Source of the DNA: Desulfotomaculum sp.
GTDB lineage: Bacteria > Bacillota > Desulfotomaculia > Desulfotomaculales > Nap2-2B
Length of the DNA stretch: 64,000 nucleotides
Assembly (NCBI GenBank): GCA_003485325.1
Contig: DMZI01000037.1
Coordinates: forward strand, 1 to 64,000
Direction: 5' to 3'
In this document: positions 1-8,183 of the stretch, piece by piece
How positions within the stretch are numbered: position 1 is the first letter of the stretch
How the letters are laid out: each line of letters opens with the position of its first letter
Translations under genes and position numbers: made by a program
The notes under the pieces: generated by a model
Databases searched by the model: none
What the model saw: the letters and a program-made list of their open reading frames with translations, nothing else
What the model was told of the DNA's origin: nothing

Positions 1-27
1 GTTTTATGCAACGCTAGTGATAAAAAA

Positions 28-64
28 GAGGAAAGGAGGTTGAATAAATCAACCTCCTTTCCTC
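28..64 (-). terminator. Rho-independent terminator closing the agrD-like operon
   Basis: A perfect 16-bp inverted repeat (arms 28-43 and 49-64, 5-nt loop) is followed on the minus strand by a run of six T. It lies 6 bases past the stop of the small minus-strand peptide gene, so it ends that transcript. Confidence 0.85.
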
Positions 65-69
65 ATCGC

Positions 70-201
70 TTACTTTCTAAGGATTTCAGGCACTGTGGGC
101 TGGTAATGAGAAATAAAACATGCTGAGGAGGACATAATCGTCGCTAAAAACAGTAATACGGTCGTTGAAACTGTAACCAGTAAATACATTAGCTTTTTCA
201 C
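70..201 (-). CDS. AgrD-like cyclic lactone autoinducer pre-peptide (43 aa)
   Basis: A 43-codon gene with a GTG start and a strong AGGAGGTG ribosome site 7 nt upstream. Residues 1-23 form a basic then hydrophobic leader (KKLMYLLVTVSTTVLL). These are followed by SSSACFISHY with a single cysteine at residue 28, and then the tail QPTVPEILRK. This order (amphipathic leader, small residues, Cys plus a few bulky residues, then a Q-P-x-x-P-E tail) is that of the cyclic lactone autoinducer/AgrD family of clostridia. By analogy the mature signal would be a thiolactone ring closed on Cys28, probably within CFISHY; the exact ends are a guess. It follows the membrane-protein gene at 256-738 in one operon ended by a terminator. 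No AgrB-type peptidase is present. The family call is fairly sure, the processing is not. Confidence 0.7.
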   Translation of the reverse strand: MKKLMYLLVTVSTTVLLFLATIMSSSACFISHYQPTVPEILRK

Positions 202-255
202 TCCTTACACCTCCTATCTCTTTTTTTTAATCAGAACCCAGGGTTCATTAATATC

Positions 256-738
256 CTAAAACCTGAATTTGGTGAAAGCTTCCTTTTTCCACGAATCCTG
301 AACAGGTTTACAGAATTTTAGTACCAGTTCCGCAAATATAATCATTAAAAGAGCATGTAACAAGCCTGCCATTCCCAAAAAGATGTTACTGTTCAACAGT
401 AAATGAACATTCACCCCACCTATGGTCAAACTGAAATAATTAGTAAAATACTTAAGCACGAGCAGGATAATCAGGCTTGCCGAAACAATTATTATACATT
501 TAGTCAAGGGGACAACGGTCAATTTTGAAATAACTATCGCCAGCAAAACTATTTCAATTAGTACAAGCACTCCATAATCAAAAGGTAAAAGCTTAAACAA
601 ATAAAGAACTGCTGTTGCAGCCAGGCTCACCACAACCACCCTTCCCCAGAGCAAGGACGCCTGACCAAGCACCAAGCTTAAAGCAACAACGCCGATTGTT
701 TCAAGGAAATCATTTAAAACAGGTAAGAAACTAATCAT
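256..738 (-). CDS. Five-TM membrane protein, putative partner of the AgrD-like peptide
   Basis: 160 residues, almost entirely hydrophobic, with about five membrane segments (roughly 11-27, 33-50, 55-75, 79-97 and 118-140) and a short basic C-terminus (SWKKEAFTKFRF). It is the first gene of a two-gene operon whose second gene is the AgrD-like peptide, so a role in export, processing or sensing of that peptide is likely. It does not look like AgrB: the closely spaced catalytic His and Cys of AgrB are missing (His at about 112 and 128, Cys at about 80 and 142). The topology is closer to the membrane sensor half of AgrC-type kinases, but no kinase domain follows. The function is therefore inferred from position only; the start is the ATG at 738. 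Confidence 0.55.
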   Translation of the reverse strand: MISFLPVLNDFLETIGVVALSLVLGQASLLWGRVVVVSLAATAVLYLFKLLPFDYGVLVLIEIVLLAIVISKLTVVPLTKCIIIVSASLIILLVLKYFTNYFSLTIGGVNVHLLLNSNIFLGMAGLLHALLMIIFAELVLKFCKPVQDSWKKEAFTKFRF

Positions 739-952
739 TGAACTCTTTTTCTCCTAATATTGTTATTATTGTGCCTGATAGGAATATGTTTCTACATATG
801 TTACTCTATACCTTTATAAATATTTCGATATAATACGACATTTGTCGACAGATTTTGTTTTTCGATAAATCTGGTTTTTAATATTTCTTTGTCTTTGAAT
901 AAAAAAATATGTTAACATAAGAATATTAATTAATCATCAGGAGGGATAATCT
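739..952. promoter_or_regulatory. Divergent intergenic region
   Basis: 214 AT-rich bases between the AgrD-like operon (minus) and the ferredoxin-domain gene (plus), so both promoters must lie here. It contains TTTGTCGACA at 841-850, close to a Spo0A box (TTGTCGAA) but not exact. No promoter pair could be assigned with confidence. Confidence 0.3.
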
Positions 953-1474
953 TTGGGTTTAAATAATGCAATGCAGTTGGTCGCTGAATTAATGGCCATA
1001 TCCGCGCGTACAGCTCCAAAAGGAGGCGGACACGACTGTTTGGGAGTAACAGTGCTTAATGAAGACGAGAAGCTTTCCCTGGCGGAAGCAATGGTGAGTT
1101 ATGGCGGCGTACCGAAAAAGATAAACTTTGACCGGGATGCGGAAAATGTGCGTAAATCTGATGCCGTTCTTCTTATTTCGGTTGATCAGAACAAGTCACT
1201 TGGTTTGAATTGCGGAGCCTGCGGATGTGAAACATGCAATAAACTAGAAGGTAAAGAAGGTCCGGAATTTTTCGGGCCTATTTGTGCCTGGCGGTTGATC
1301 GATTTAGGTATTGCGCTGGGTTCTGCTGCAAAAACCGCCAGCTTGCTGAATGCGGATAATCGTATTATGTACAGGATCGGTGTGGTCGCCCGCAAGATCG
1401 GGTTAAGCAAAGGATCTATCGTTGTTGGAATTCCGATATCCGCCTACAGTAAGAATATATACTTCGACAGATAA
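953..1474 (+). CDS. Ferredoxin-domain protein, DUF2148 type
   Basis: 173 residues, TTG start with an AGGAGGGA ribosome site at 939-946. The centre carries GLNCGACGCETCNK (about residues 84-97), a tight C-x2-C-x-C-x2-C cluster suited to an iron-sulfur centre, followed by GPICAWRLIDLGIALGSA. This arrangement is that of the DUF2148 'ferredoxin domain' proteins common in anaerobes and methanogens, whose role is unknown. No signal peptide. It is a single gene divergent from the AgrD-like operon and facing the ComF gene, so context adds little. Confidence 0.75.
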   Translation: MGLNNAMQLVAELMAISARTAPKGGGHDCLGVTVLNEDEKLSLAEAMVSYGGVPKKINFDRDAENVRKSDAVLLISVDQNKSLGLNCGACGCETCNKLEGKEGPEFFGPICAWRLIDLGIALGSAAKTASLLNADNRIMYRIGVVARKIGLSKGSIVVGIPISAYSKNIYFDR

Positions 1475-1549
1475 TTAAACCGTAATTAACAAGGTAATTT
1501 TAAGTATATATTTCTAAGAACAACCTTGGTTAACTTAATAATAACATTT

Positions 1550-1625
1550 AGGAGGAGGCGGAAGGCCCCCGACCTCTCACACCGCCTGGCATGCGGGTCC
1601 GGTCCAGGCGCTTCCCAAAGTAAAA
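1550..1625 (-). mobile_element. Possible group II intron remnant
   Basis: Read on the minus strand, this stretch has an imperfect hairpin (GCGCCTGGACC ... GCATGCCAGGCGG) followed by TGTGAGAGGTCGGGGGCC and CCTCCTCC. That resembles the conserved hairpin plus 'GTGTGAGAGGTCGGGGG' segment near the reverse-transcriptase reading frame of many bacterial group II introns. No reverse transcriptase is left. Its base composition is visibly more GC-rich than the AT-rich flanks. It could also be an unrelated structured RNA. Confidence 0.35.
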
Positions 1626-1703
1626 CGAAGTTTAAGGTAACGTTCAAGCAAACTCAAAAGCCTTACCCTTTCCAATAAAAGGTTTTGGGAACAACCCCTT
1701 AAA

Positions 1704-2516
1704 TTATCTTATAGCCGATGCAGTTACAGTGGCAACAAAAACGCTTTTCAACCCGGCGTTTAATAAAACGCGGGAACAATCTGAAACGGTGGAGCCGGTT
1801 GTGAGCACATCGTCTATTAAGATAACGCTTTTACCAACAGGAATTTTACATCGGGAAACGCCAAACACACCCGCCAAGTTGGATTGGCGATATTCCCGGG
1901 AAAGGCCGGTCTGTGCGGGTGTTTCTTTTACTTTATTTAACAGGGGAAGTATGGGTAGCCCTAAATTATGCGAAACAACCCTGGCAAGCAGTTCAGACTG
2001 GTTGAATCCTCTTTGGCGCAAGCGCTTTTTGGCAAGCGGAACAGGAACCAGCCCAGCTATTTCACCTTTTTTTAAATTCATTTCCGAATGCCCAAGCTCA
2101 ATTAAGCTTTTTACCACCCCCGCCAACAGTCCGCCAAGCGGTTTGTTCAGGTATGTTTTACCTCCGTATTTAAACTTCCAAATTGCCCTCATCAGAATCC
2201 CGTCATAAGGCCCCGCCGAGCGCGCAAAAGCATAGAAACGCTCGGAATGCCTGCATTCAATACAGACTGTTAAGCGTTTTTTGTTTTCTGCCAAGTCTAA
2301 AGGAATTCGTTTGCCGTCTGATAAAAAATAACGGCCGCATATATAACATCGCGGCTGATCTGCATAACTGTTCAGCTTTTTTTGACAATCTGAACAAATA
2401 CCCTGAAAATCAGCGGGATCATTACAAAAATAACAAGCGTTCCGGGGCGGGAAGATGAGGTTTAAAAATTCCTCCCAAAGACCATGAAGAAAATCAGGAT
2501 AGTTAATTTGGATCAT
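1704..2516 (-). CDS. comF: ComF family protein (phosphoribosyltransferase fold)
   Basis: 270 residues, somewhat longer than Bacillus ComFC. The N-terminus has paired cysteines of a zinc-ribbon type (C-x2-C at about 28-31 and 40-43, then CYICGRYF near 57). The C-terminal half is a type I phosphoribosyltransferase domain with the PRPP loop VILIDDVLTTGSTV. The motif RGFNQSELLA is typical of ComF/GntX proteins. In naturally competent bacteria ComF acts with the ComFA translocase in DNA uptake, but homologues are widespread in non-competent species. No comFA is beside it. It lies 15 bases downstream of the diguanylate cyclase in the same direction. Confidence 0.8.
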   Translation of the reverse strand: MIQINYPDFLHGLWEEFLNLIFPPRNACYFCNDPADFQGICSDCQKKLNSYADQPRCYICGRYFLSDGKRIPLDLAENKKRLTVCIECRHSERFYAFARSAGPYDGILMRAIWKFKYGGKTYLNKPLGGLLAGVVKSLIELGHSEMNLKKGEIAGLVPVPLAKKRLRQRGFNQSELLARVVSHNLGLPILPLLNKVKETPAQTGLSREYRQSNLAGVFGVSRCKIPVGKSVILIDDVLTTGSTVSDCSRVLLNAGLKSVFVATVTASAIR

Positions 2517-2531
2517 CTGCTTTTTTGAAGT

Positions 2532-4208
2532 TTAGAAGGCAACCACAACCCTGTCTTTTCCAGCTTCCTTTGCCTGTGCCAGAGCCTGGCCGGCTTTTTT
2601 AACCAAATCAGAAACATCCCTTGCGTGATCGGGATAGACAGCTACTCCCAAACTCACTTTAAGCTGCACCAGACTATCGTCAACATGAAATTGATGTGCA
2701 CGTATTTTTTCGCGTAAAAAATCAGCGAATTCCCTGGAACTGTCTCTGTTAAAACCTGGCAGGCCGACAATAAATTCCTCCCCGCCAAACCTTGCCACCA
2801 GACCGTCATGGATAACCTCATCTTTTAAGAGACCGGCCAACTGGACTAGAATTTGGTTGCCTGCCCTGTAACCAAAATACTCATTTATCTTTTCAAAGTG
2901 ATCAACATCCAGCAGGACAAGACTTAGAGTTCCGCCTTTCTCTTTTGCCCGGTTAAATTCCACCTCTACCTGTTCGAAAAAATAGCGTTGGTTAAAAATG
3001 CCGGTTATGATATCTAAGTTAGCATTTTCCTGTATGCGTTTAACCTGCATTTTGTTGGCCAAAAATATGGCGGTCTGACTGCAGATAACAGAAAGAAAAC
3101 GCAGGTGTCTCTGGTCAAATGCCAGGGGTCTCTTTTCGCCCAAAACGAGAGCGCCTAAGATCTCTGTCTCAACAAACAAGGGGATAACCAACAGTGAGCG
3201 GTGAACCTGAATTAACCCCCCTTCCCCTTTTAAACGGGGATCGGATTTTGAATCATAAACAATTTCAGGCTGCCTGTTTTCTATTGCCAACCCTATAAAG
3301 CCCTCGCCTTTTCCAAGTGAGGAACCAAAAAGCTGATTCTTATACGGACCAATAACCATTGCAGCTTTGAAACATTGATAATCGTGAGACCAGAGATAAA
3401 TAATGCCTGTTTGGTAAGGTACTACACGGTTGGTTTCTTTGAACAAAAGATCCATAATTTGTTCGCTGCTGAACCTGTCGCCCGCCTTTTGGGCAATCTG
3501 GTAAAAAGCAAGCAGTTCTTTGTTGAATAAAGCAGTCTTGACATATAACCGTAAAACAAACTGTACTGCCAGAACCGGCAAAAATAATAAAAACGGACCT
3601 GTAATTCCAACCGGCCGATAAATCAAATACATTAGAATTCCAAAAGGAATACTGAAAAGATAAGTATAGCCATCCCAGTATAAAGTGTCCAACCTGAATG
3701 GCTTTGGATCATATTTGCGTCCCGGAAAAAGATAAAGGTTAACCAACAAGTGATTGATCACAAAAAAAGAAACTAGAAAAACAAGCAAAGGCAAAAGATT
3801 GGAGATTTTTAACCCATAACTTGACAGGGCCTGTCCGCCGGTTATCCTGAAAAGGTAATCCGCAATGTAAAGAGAAAGAACATACTGGCTGGAATTAAAA
3901 AATGCGGTTCGTAAGGGATTTCCCCTGTTTATTATTCCCTGGCTGAATAAAACAGCAAGGGCGCTAATCCAGATGGCAGGAGCGGACCCGAAGATCAGAT
4001 ACGAAGCAAAAACAACAGAAAAACCTCCCGACAACTGACCCTGGGGCAGGTAAACGGTAAACCATTCAGCAAGCACTCCCAGGGCGATCATAATTAAGTA
4101 TTCTTTGCCTAAATCAAGGTTTAATACCTTGAAAGAAAAGAATAAAACCACCCAGCCCAAAAAAGTGACCAACCAGGTGTACAGGATATGCCTTAATTTA
4201 CCGGCCAT
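2532..4208 (-). CDS. Membrane diguanylate cyclase with GAF domain
   Basis: 558 residues. The first 225 or so form seven or eight membrane segments. A GAF sensor domain follows (about 235-385, including TGIIYLWSHDYQCF and SLLVIPLFVETEILGALVLGE). The C-terminal GGDEF domain (about 395-558) has an intact active loop, ARFGGEEFIVGL, with GGEEF at about 475-479. The enzyme should make c-di-GMP from two GTP at the membrane. At the place of the inhibitory RxxD site the sequence reads VIHD, so product inhibition at a canonical I-site is unlikely. The gene overlaps the upstream small membrane-protein gene by 11 nt, implying translational coupling. A GAF/HD-GYP gene for the opposite reaction lies at 59 kb but is frameshifted. 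Confidence 0.88.
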   Translation of the reverse strand: MAGKLRHILYTWLVTFLGWVVLFFSFKVLNLDLGKEYLIMIALGVLAEWFTVYLPQGQLSGGFSVVFASYLIFGSAPAIWISALAVLFSQGIINRGNPLRTAFFNSSQYVLSLYIADYLFRITGGQALSSYGLKISNLLPLLVFLVSFFVINHLLVNLYLFPGRKYDPKPFRLDTLYWDGYTYLFSIPFGILMYLIYRPVGITGPFLLFLPVLAVQFVLRLYVKTALFNKELLAFYQIAQKAGDRFSSEQIMDLLFKETNRVVPYQTGIIYLWSHDYQCFKAAMVIGPYKNQLFGSSLGKGEGFIGLAIENRQPEIVYDSKSDPRLKGEGGLIQVHRSLLVIPLFVETEILGALVLGEKRPLAFDQRHLRFLSVICSQTAIFLANKMQVKRIQENANLDIITGIFNQRYFFEQVEVEFNRAKEKGGTLSLVLLDVDHFEKINEYFGYRAGNQILVQLAGLLKDEVIHDGLVARFGGEEFIVGLPGFNRDSSREFADFLREKIRAHQFHVDDSLVQLKVSLGVAVYPDHARDVSDLVKKAGQALAQAKEAGKDRVVVAF

Positions 4209-4641
4209 CCCCCTTCACCTCAATAATTAACTGATTGGATGAAATCAGAGAAAACAGCGGCGCTTTAATCAGTTCGCCGTCTTTTAACGGCCTTGCATCA
4301 TAACATAAAGATTTCCCTAGGACTTTGCTGGATTCAATAATATCCCTTTCGCCAGCGCCTGTTACTTTAAAACCATTTTGAGCGGCTAAAAGAGATATAA
4401 TCCTGGTAGTCCGGCTGTTTTGGCAGCTATCAAGAATTATTACTTCAAAAAGAGGCCAAAATTTATTCCGTAAAAAAGCCAATTTGCGCAAGAAGCCTTC
4501 CGCAGAATGTTCCTGATCGCCTAATATTACTATCAGACAGGCCTGTTCCTGATTGTCTGTGCGTGAAACACAAAGGCTTCTTAAAATCCACAATACCCAG
4601 ATAAACCACAAACTAATTAATAAAACAACAACCGGCAGCAT
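4198..4641 (-). CDS. Small N-terminally anchored protein of unknown function
   Basis: 147 residues with one N-terminal membrane helix (MLPVVVLLISLWFIWVLWIL) and a soluble domain of alternating strands and helices. I do not recognise a family. Segments such as ACLIVILGDQEHSAEGFLRK and VIILDSC resemble the start of a nucleotide- or glycosyl-binding fold, but no catalytic motif stands out. It lies between metK (71 nt upstream) and the diguanylate cyclase, overlapping the latter by 11 nt, so it may work with that enzyme. Confidence 0.6.
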   Translation of the reverse strand: MLPVVVLLISLWFIWVLWILRSLCVSRTDNQEQACLIVILGDQEHSAEGFLRKLAFLRNKFWPLFEVIILDSCQNSRTTRIISLLAAQNGFKVTGAGERDIIESSKVLGKSLCYDARPLKDGELIKAPLFSLISSNQLIIEVKGDGR

Positions 4642-4712
4642 TCTTCCGCCCTCTTTTTAACATACCTGCAGTAGCATATGTTTCAATTAAAAAAGGGTGA
4701 AAGATTGCCGAA

Positions 4713-5903
4713 TTATAATCCGGCCTGGGAGCGCATAATTTCAGCCTTATCGGTGCGTTCCCAGGGTAGGTCCAGATCAGTTCGTCCAAAATGCCCATAA
4801 ACGGAAACACGGCGATAGATAGGCCGGCGCAGATCAAAGTTTTTAATAATTGCCGCAGGACGCAAATCAAAGTTTGCGCTGATCAGTTCCAATATCTTTT
4901 CATCGCTTACTTTCCCTGTCCCAAACGTATCTACCATAACGGATACGGGCCTGGCCACGCCGATAGCATAGGCAACCTGCAGTTCGCATCTGTCGGCTAA
5001 GCCGGCGGCTACAACATTTTTAGCCACATAGCGCGCCATATAGCACGCCGAACGATCAACTTTCGTAGGATCTTTGCCTGAAAAACTTCCGCCGCCATGT
5101 CTGGCCATCCCACCATACGTATCTACGATAATCTTTCTTCCGGTTAAGCCGGTGTCTCCCTGCGGACCTCCGATAACAAATCGTCCGGTAGGATTGATCA
5201 GATAGCGTGTTGTAGAATCAATTAACTCGGGGGGTACAATAGCCTTGATAACTTTTCCGATTATATCCTCCCTCATCACATCAAGCTCTACCAGCGGGTG
5301 ATGCTGGCTTGATACAATAACGGTATTAACCCGAACGGGCTTACTATTTTCATATTCTATTGTAACCTGTACCTTTCCATCCGGGCGAAGGTAAGGTATT
5401 TCCCTCGTTTTACGAACTGTGGCAAGCTTTCTGGCCAACTTATGAGCCAGGGAAATCGTCAAGGGCATCAATTCCTTCGTTTCATTTGTAGCGTACCCGA
5501 ACATCATCCCCTGATCTCCCGCACCGATAGCCTCGATTGCATCATCGCTCATTTCACCGCTGCGGACCTCAAGCGGCTTGTCCACCCCTTGCGCAATATC
5601 CGGTGACTGTTCGTCAATGCAGGTAAGAACAGAACATGTATCGCAATCAAAGCCAAATTTTGCCCTCGTATACCCTATCTCACGCAGTGTTTCCCTGACC
5701 ACTCCCGGGATATCACAGTAACATTTAGTGGTAATTTCACCTGCTACAAGAACCAGACCCGTAGTAACCAGCGCTTCACAGGCAACCCGGGCCAAAGGAT
5801 CATGAGTAAGTATTTCATCCAATACCGAGTCGGCTATTTGGTCGGCTATTTTATCCGGGTGCCCCTCGGTTACTGATTCCGAAGTAAACAAATGTTTGCC
5901 CAA
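4713..5903 (-). CDS. metK: S-adenosylmethionine synthetase
   Basis: 396 residues, the usual length. It makes SAM from methionine and ATP in the cytoplasm as a tetramer. Family signatures are visible: N-terminal [18 protein letters not shown], the central [13 protein letters not shown], and the glycine-rich P-loop-like [17 protein letters not shown]. The ATG at 5903 has a TAAGGAGG ribosome site. Many Firmicute metK genes follow a SAM riboswitch; the 158 bases upstream show none. The gene before it (PRC-barrel protein) ends in a terminator, so metK has its own promoter. Confidence 0.97.
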   Translation of the reverse strand: MGKHLFTSESVTEGHPDKIADQIADSVLDEILTHDPLARVACEALVTTGLVLVAGEITTKCYCDIPGVVRETLREIGYTRAKFGFDCDTCSVLTCIDEQSPDIAQGVDKPLEVRSGEMSDDAIEAIGAGDQGMMFGYATNETKELMPLTISLAHKLARKLATVRKTREIPYLRPDGKVQVTIEYENSKPVRVNTVIVSSQHHPLVELDVMREDIIGKVIKAIVPPELIDSTTRYLINPTGRFVIGGPQGDTGLTGRKIIVDTYGGMARHGGGSFSGKDPTKVDRSACYMARYVAKNVVAAGLADRCELQVAYAIGVARPVSVMVDTFGTGKVSDEKILELISANFDLRPAAIIKNFDLRRPIYRRVSVYGHFGRTDLDLPWERTDKAEIMRSQAGL

Positions 5904-6024
5904 ATAAATTACCTCCTTAAAAAAAAAATCCCTGTCGTTCTTAAAAAATGTTGGGGGGAAATTGGTTAAAATCTATGCATATTCTAACAATTCCAATACG
6001 CAATGTCAAACCAATAAAACAAAA

Positions 6025-6043
6025 CGGCGCTTTCGAAGCGCCG
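6025..6043 (-). terminator. Terminator after the PRC-barrel gene
   Basis: An 8-bp GC-rich stem (CGGCGCTT/AAGCGCCG, 3-nt loop) followed on the minus strand by GTTTTGTTTTA. It separates the PRC-barrel gene from metK. Confidence 0.8.
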
Positions 6044-6061
6044 GAATTTTATGCCACTTGG

Positions 6062-6304
6062 TTATACCGTCCAATCGTGCACCTCAATTAAAACAGCGTC
6101 TTTGCCTAATTTCTTGACTGCGCCCCAAGGAACAATAAAATCCTTTCTGCTTGAAAAAAGCCAGAACCGGCGCGGGCCTTGCAGGATTATTGCTTCAACC
6201 GTACCTTTTTCAACATCTATGTGAATATCCTTCACCGGCCCCAGTTTCGAACCGTCAACAACATTCACTATATCACGCTTGTTCAAATCCGATACCTTAA
6301 ACAA
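6062..6304 (-). CDS. PRC-barrel protein, YlmC/YmxH sporulation family
   Basis: 80 residues, the typical length. The sequence MFKVSDLNKRDIVNVVDGSK then LGPVKDIHIDVEKGTVEAI and FIVPWGAVKKLGKDAVLIEV matches the small YlmC/YmxH group of PRC-barrel proteins found in endospore formers and often expressed in sporulation. The biochemical role is unknown. A good ribosome site (AGGAGGTG) precedes the ATG. It is monocistronic, with a terminator downstream. Confidence 0.85.
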   Translation of the reverse strand: MFKVSDLNKRDIVNVVDGSKLGPVKDIHIDVEKGTVEAIILQGPRRFWLFSSRKDFIVPWGAVKKLGKDAVLIEVHDWTV

Positions 6305-6387
6305 AGTTTTTCACCTCCTGTGCCCCTATCATATGCGAACAGGCAGAAAAGGTGATAACATCAACGGGGAAAAATTATTCTCATTGC

Positions 6388-7125
6388 CTATTGGGGCATC
6401 TCACCAGGAAGCTTATCGGTAATATCAGTAATATTTTGCAGATCGTCCTGTTTCTTGTCGATATACAAGTTGCCCATAGAATCAAGGCTGGCGTAAAATA
6501 CTTCTTTAACAGACTTAATACCTTGTTTTTCAAGTTCTTTGTACAACCATTCCTCAGTAAGATTGTTTTGTTTTAAATTCTGCCTGATTACTACCCCGTC
6601 TGAGATCAGTTCGGAAGATATTCCTTCATAAGTTGTGGGAATCTGAAGATCCTGAGGTGTAATAGGGCGTTTCTGGCTTTTAAGAAGCACGCTCAGTTTT
6701 CCGTTGGGCTCGGAAACAGCAAATTCAACATCAGCTATATTAAAAACATTTTTATCCCTTAACTGCATCATCAGGTCATCAACATGGTAAATTAGCTTCC
6801 TCATGTTATCCTCAAGTATTTTACCGTTGTGAACAAGTACAACAGGTTCTCCCTCAATTAATTTTCTTGCCGGCCGATATTTCAAAGCAAGGGTCTCGGC
6901 GCCAAGCGTAAATAGGCCAATTAAAATAAGCCCAAAAAAAAGCGGCCACCCGCTTACATTCAGACTCGTAACCATGTTTGCGGCAACCGAACCGATTAAA
7001 ATAGCATTTACAAAGTCGCTGATGGTTAACTGACCCACTTGAGAATTTCCTATCGCGCGCGAAATAACAATTACAGTAATGAATGCCCCTGTACCCCTGA
7101 TCAAAATATCCAAAAAAGGATTCAT
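6388..7125 (-). CDS. DUF421 membrane protein (YetF/YcaP type)
   Basis: 245 residues. Three N-terminal membrane helices (about 10-28, 35-58, 60-80) are followed by the cytoplasmic DUF421 domain with the characteristic segment YRPARKLIEGEPVVLVHNGK and NLKQNNLTEEWLYKELEKQG. The C-terminus adds VKEVFYASLDSMGNLYIDKK. The family is common in spore formers, with several paralogues per genome and no settled function. It is a single gene between galU and the PRC-barrel gene. Confidence 0.85.
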   Translation of the reverse strand: MNPFLDILIRGTGAFITVIVISRAIGNSQVGQLTISDFVNAILIGSVAANMVTSLNVSGWPLFFGLILIGLFTLGAETLALKYRPARKLIEGEPVVLVHNGKILEDNMRKLIYHVDDLMMQLRDKNVFNIADVEFAVSEPNGKLSVLLKSQKRPITPQDLQIPTTYEGISSELISDGVVIRQNLKQNNLTEEWLYKELEKQGIKSVKEVFYASLDSMGNLYIDKKQDDLQNITDITDKLPGEMPQ

Positions 7126-7292
7126 GATCCATCACCCCTGTGGATATAATGATCTTAGTTTAACAGCGGACAATTAAATTATACGTTGTAAATGAAATGG
7201 AAGGGTGGGTTCCAGAACATTGTTAAAGAAAGGGAGATTGCTTTTTCAACTGGATCAAAAGAAGCAAATGTTGATCGCTTATCTTCAGCAAA

Positions 7293-8165
7293 TCAACCCA
7301 TGGTATTTACAAGCTGTTTCAGATACGACTGAAAATCCTTGCCCAAGTCAGGATAATCCAGGGCGAATTCGACCGTTGCCATCAGGTAGCCAAGCTTATC
7401 GCCAACGTCATAACGGCGTCCCTCAAAGTTAATTCCATAAAGAGGTTCTTCTTTAGACAAAACCCTTAGAGCATCCGTCAGCTGAATTTCCCCGCCCTGA
7501 CCCGGGGGTGTTTTTTGAAGTATGGGAAAAATAGTTGGACTGATTACATAACGGCCCATAATAGCCAACCTGGAGGGGGCCTGATCAACGGAAGGCTTCT
7601 CCACCAAATCGCGGATGTAGTAAACACCTTCACGCAAAAAATCAGCGTCCAGGATTCCGTATTTGTTCACAGCCGCCGCAGGCACTTCCTTAACGGCAAG
7701 AACGGTACTCTGGACTTCGTCATAAAGTTCAAGCAACTGCTTTAAACACGGTTTTTCGCTTCTGACCAGATCGTCTCCTAATAGGACGGCAAAAGGTTCT
7801 TCACCAACAAACCTGCGTGCGCAATAAATAGCGTGCCCAAGCCCGCGCGGCTCCTTCTGGCGGACATAATGAAGGTCGGCGATCTCGCTGATCTCCCTGA
7901 CCAGGTTTAAAAGAGCGACTTTCCCTTTTTCCTGAAGGTGTTCCTCAAGCACCTGGGACTTATCAAAATGATCCTCAATAGCTTTTTTCCCCTGGCCAGT
8001 AATAATAAGAATGTTTTCAATACCTGAATTAACCGCTTCTTCAACTATGTACTGGATAACCGGTTTATCTACTATAGGCAGCATTTCTTTTGGTTGCGCC
8101 TTTGTAGCGGGTAAAAAACGGACTCCCAAACCGGCAGCCGGAATAATAGCCTTGGTAACGCGCAA
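7293..8165 (-). CDS. galU: UTP-glucose-1-phosphate uridylyltransferase
   Basis: 290 residues, as usual for bacterial GalU. It makes UDP-glucose for cell-surface glycans. The N-terminal nucleotide-binding motif AAGLGVRFLPATKAQPKEML and the segment FAVLLGDDLV are diagnostic, and the C-terminal KLGYLMATVEFAL is conserved. It sits 18 nt downstream of the TagO/WecA-type transferase gene in the same direction, so the two are probably co-transcribed for envelope polysaccharide synthesis. Confidence 0.95.
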   Translation of the reverse strand: MRVTKAIIPAAGLGVRFLPATKAQPKEMLPIVDKPVIQYIVEEAVNSGIENILIITGQGKKAIEDHFDKSQVLEEHLQEKGKVALLNLVREISEIADLHYVRQKEPRGLGHAIYCARRFVGEEPFAVLLGDDLVRSEKPCLKQLLELYDEVQSTVLAVKEVPAAAVNKYGILDADFLREGVYYIRDLVEKPSVDQAPSRLAIMGRYVISPTIFPILQKTPPGQGGEIQLTDALRVLSKEEPLYGINFEGRRYDVGDKLGYLMATVEFALDYPDLGKDFQSYLKQLVNTMG

Positions 8166-8183
8166 AACTTACACCTCTACATT

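Noticed and set aside
256..738. Calling the membrane protein AgrB
   Set aside because: The catalytic His and Cys of AgrB, about seven residues apart, are absent; only the neighbourhood suggests a link to the peptide.
5904..6024. SAM riboswitch before metK
   Set aside because: No S-box core or terminator/antiterminator is present in this short AT-rich leader.
6854..7135. 93-codon frame inside the DUF421 gene
   Set aside because: It is a shadow of the real frame on the same strand, with composition typical of an off-frame translation.
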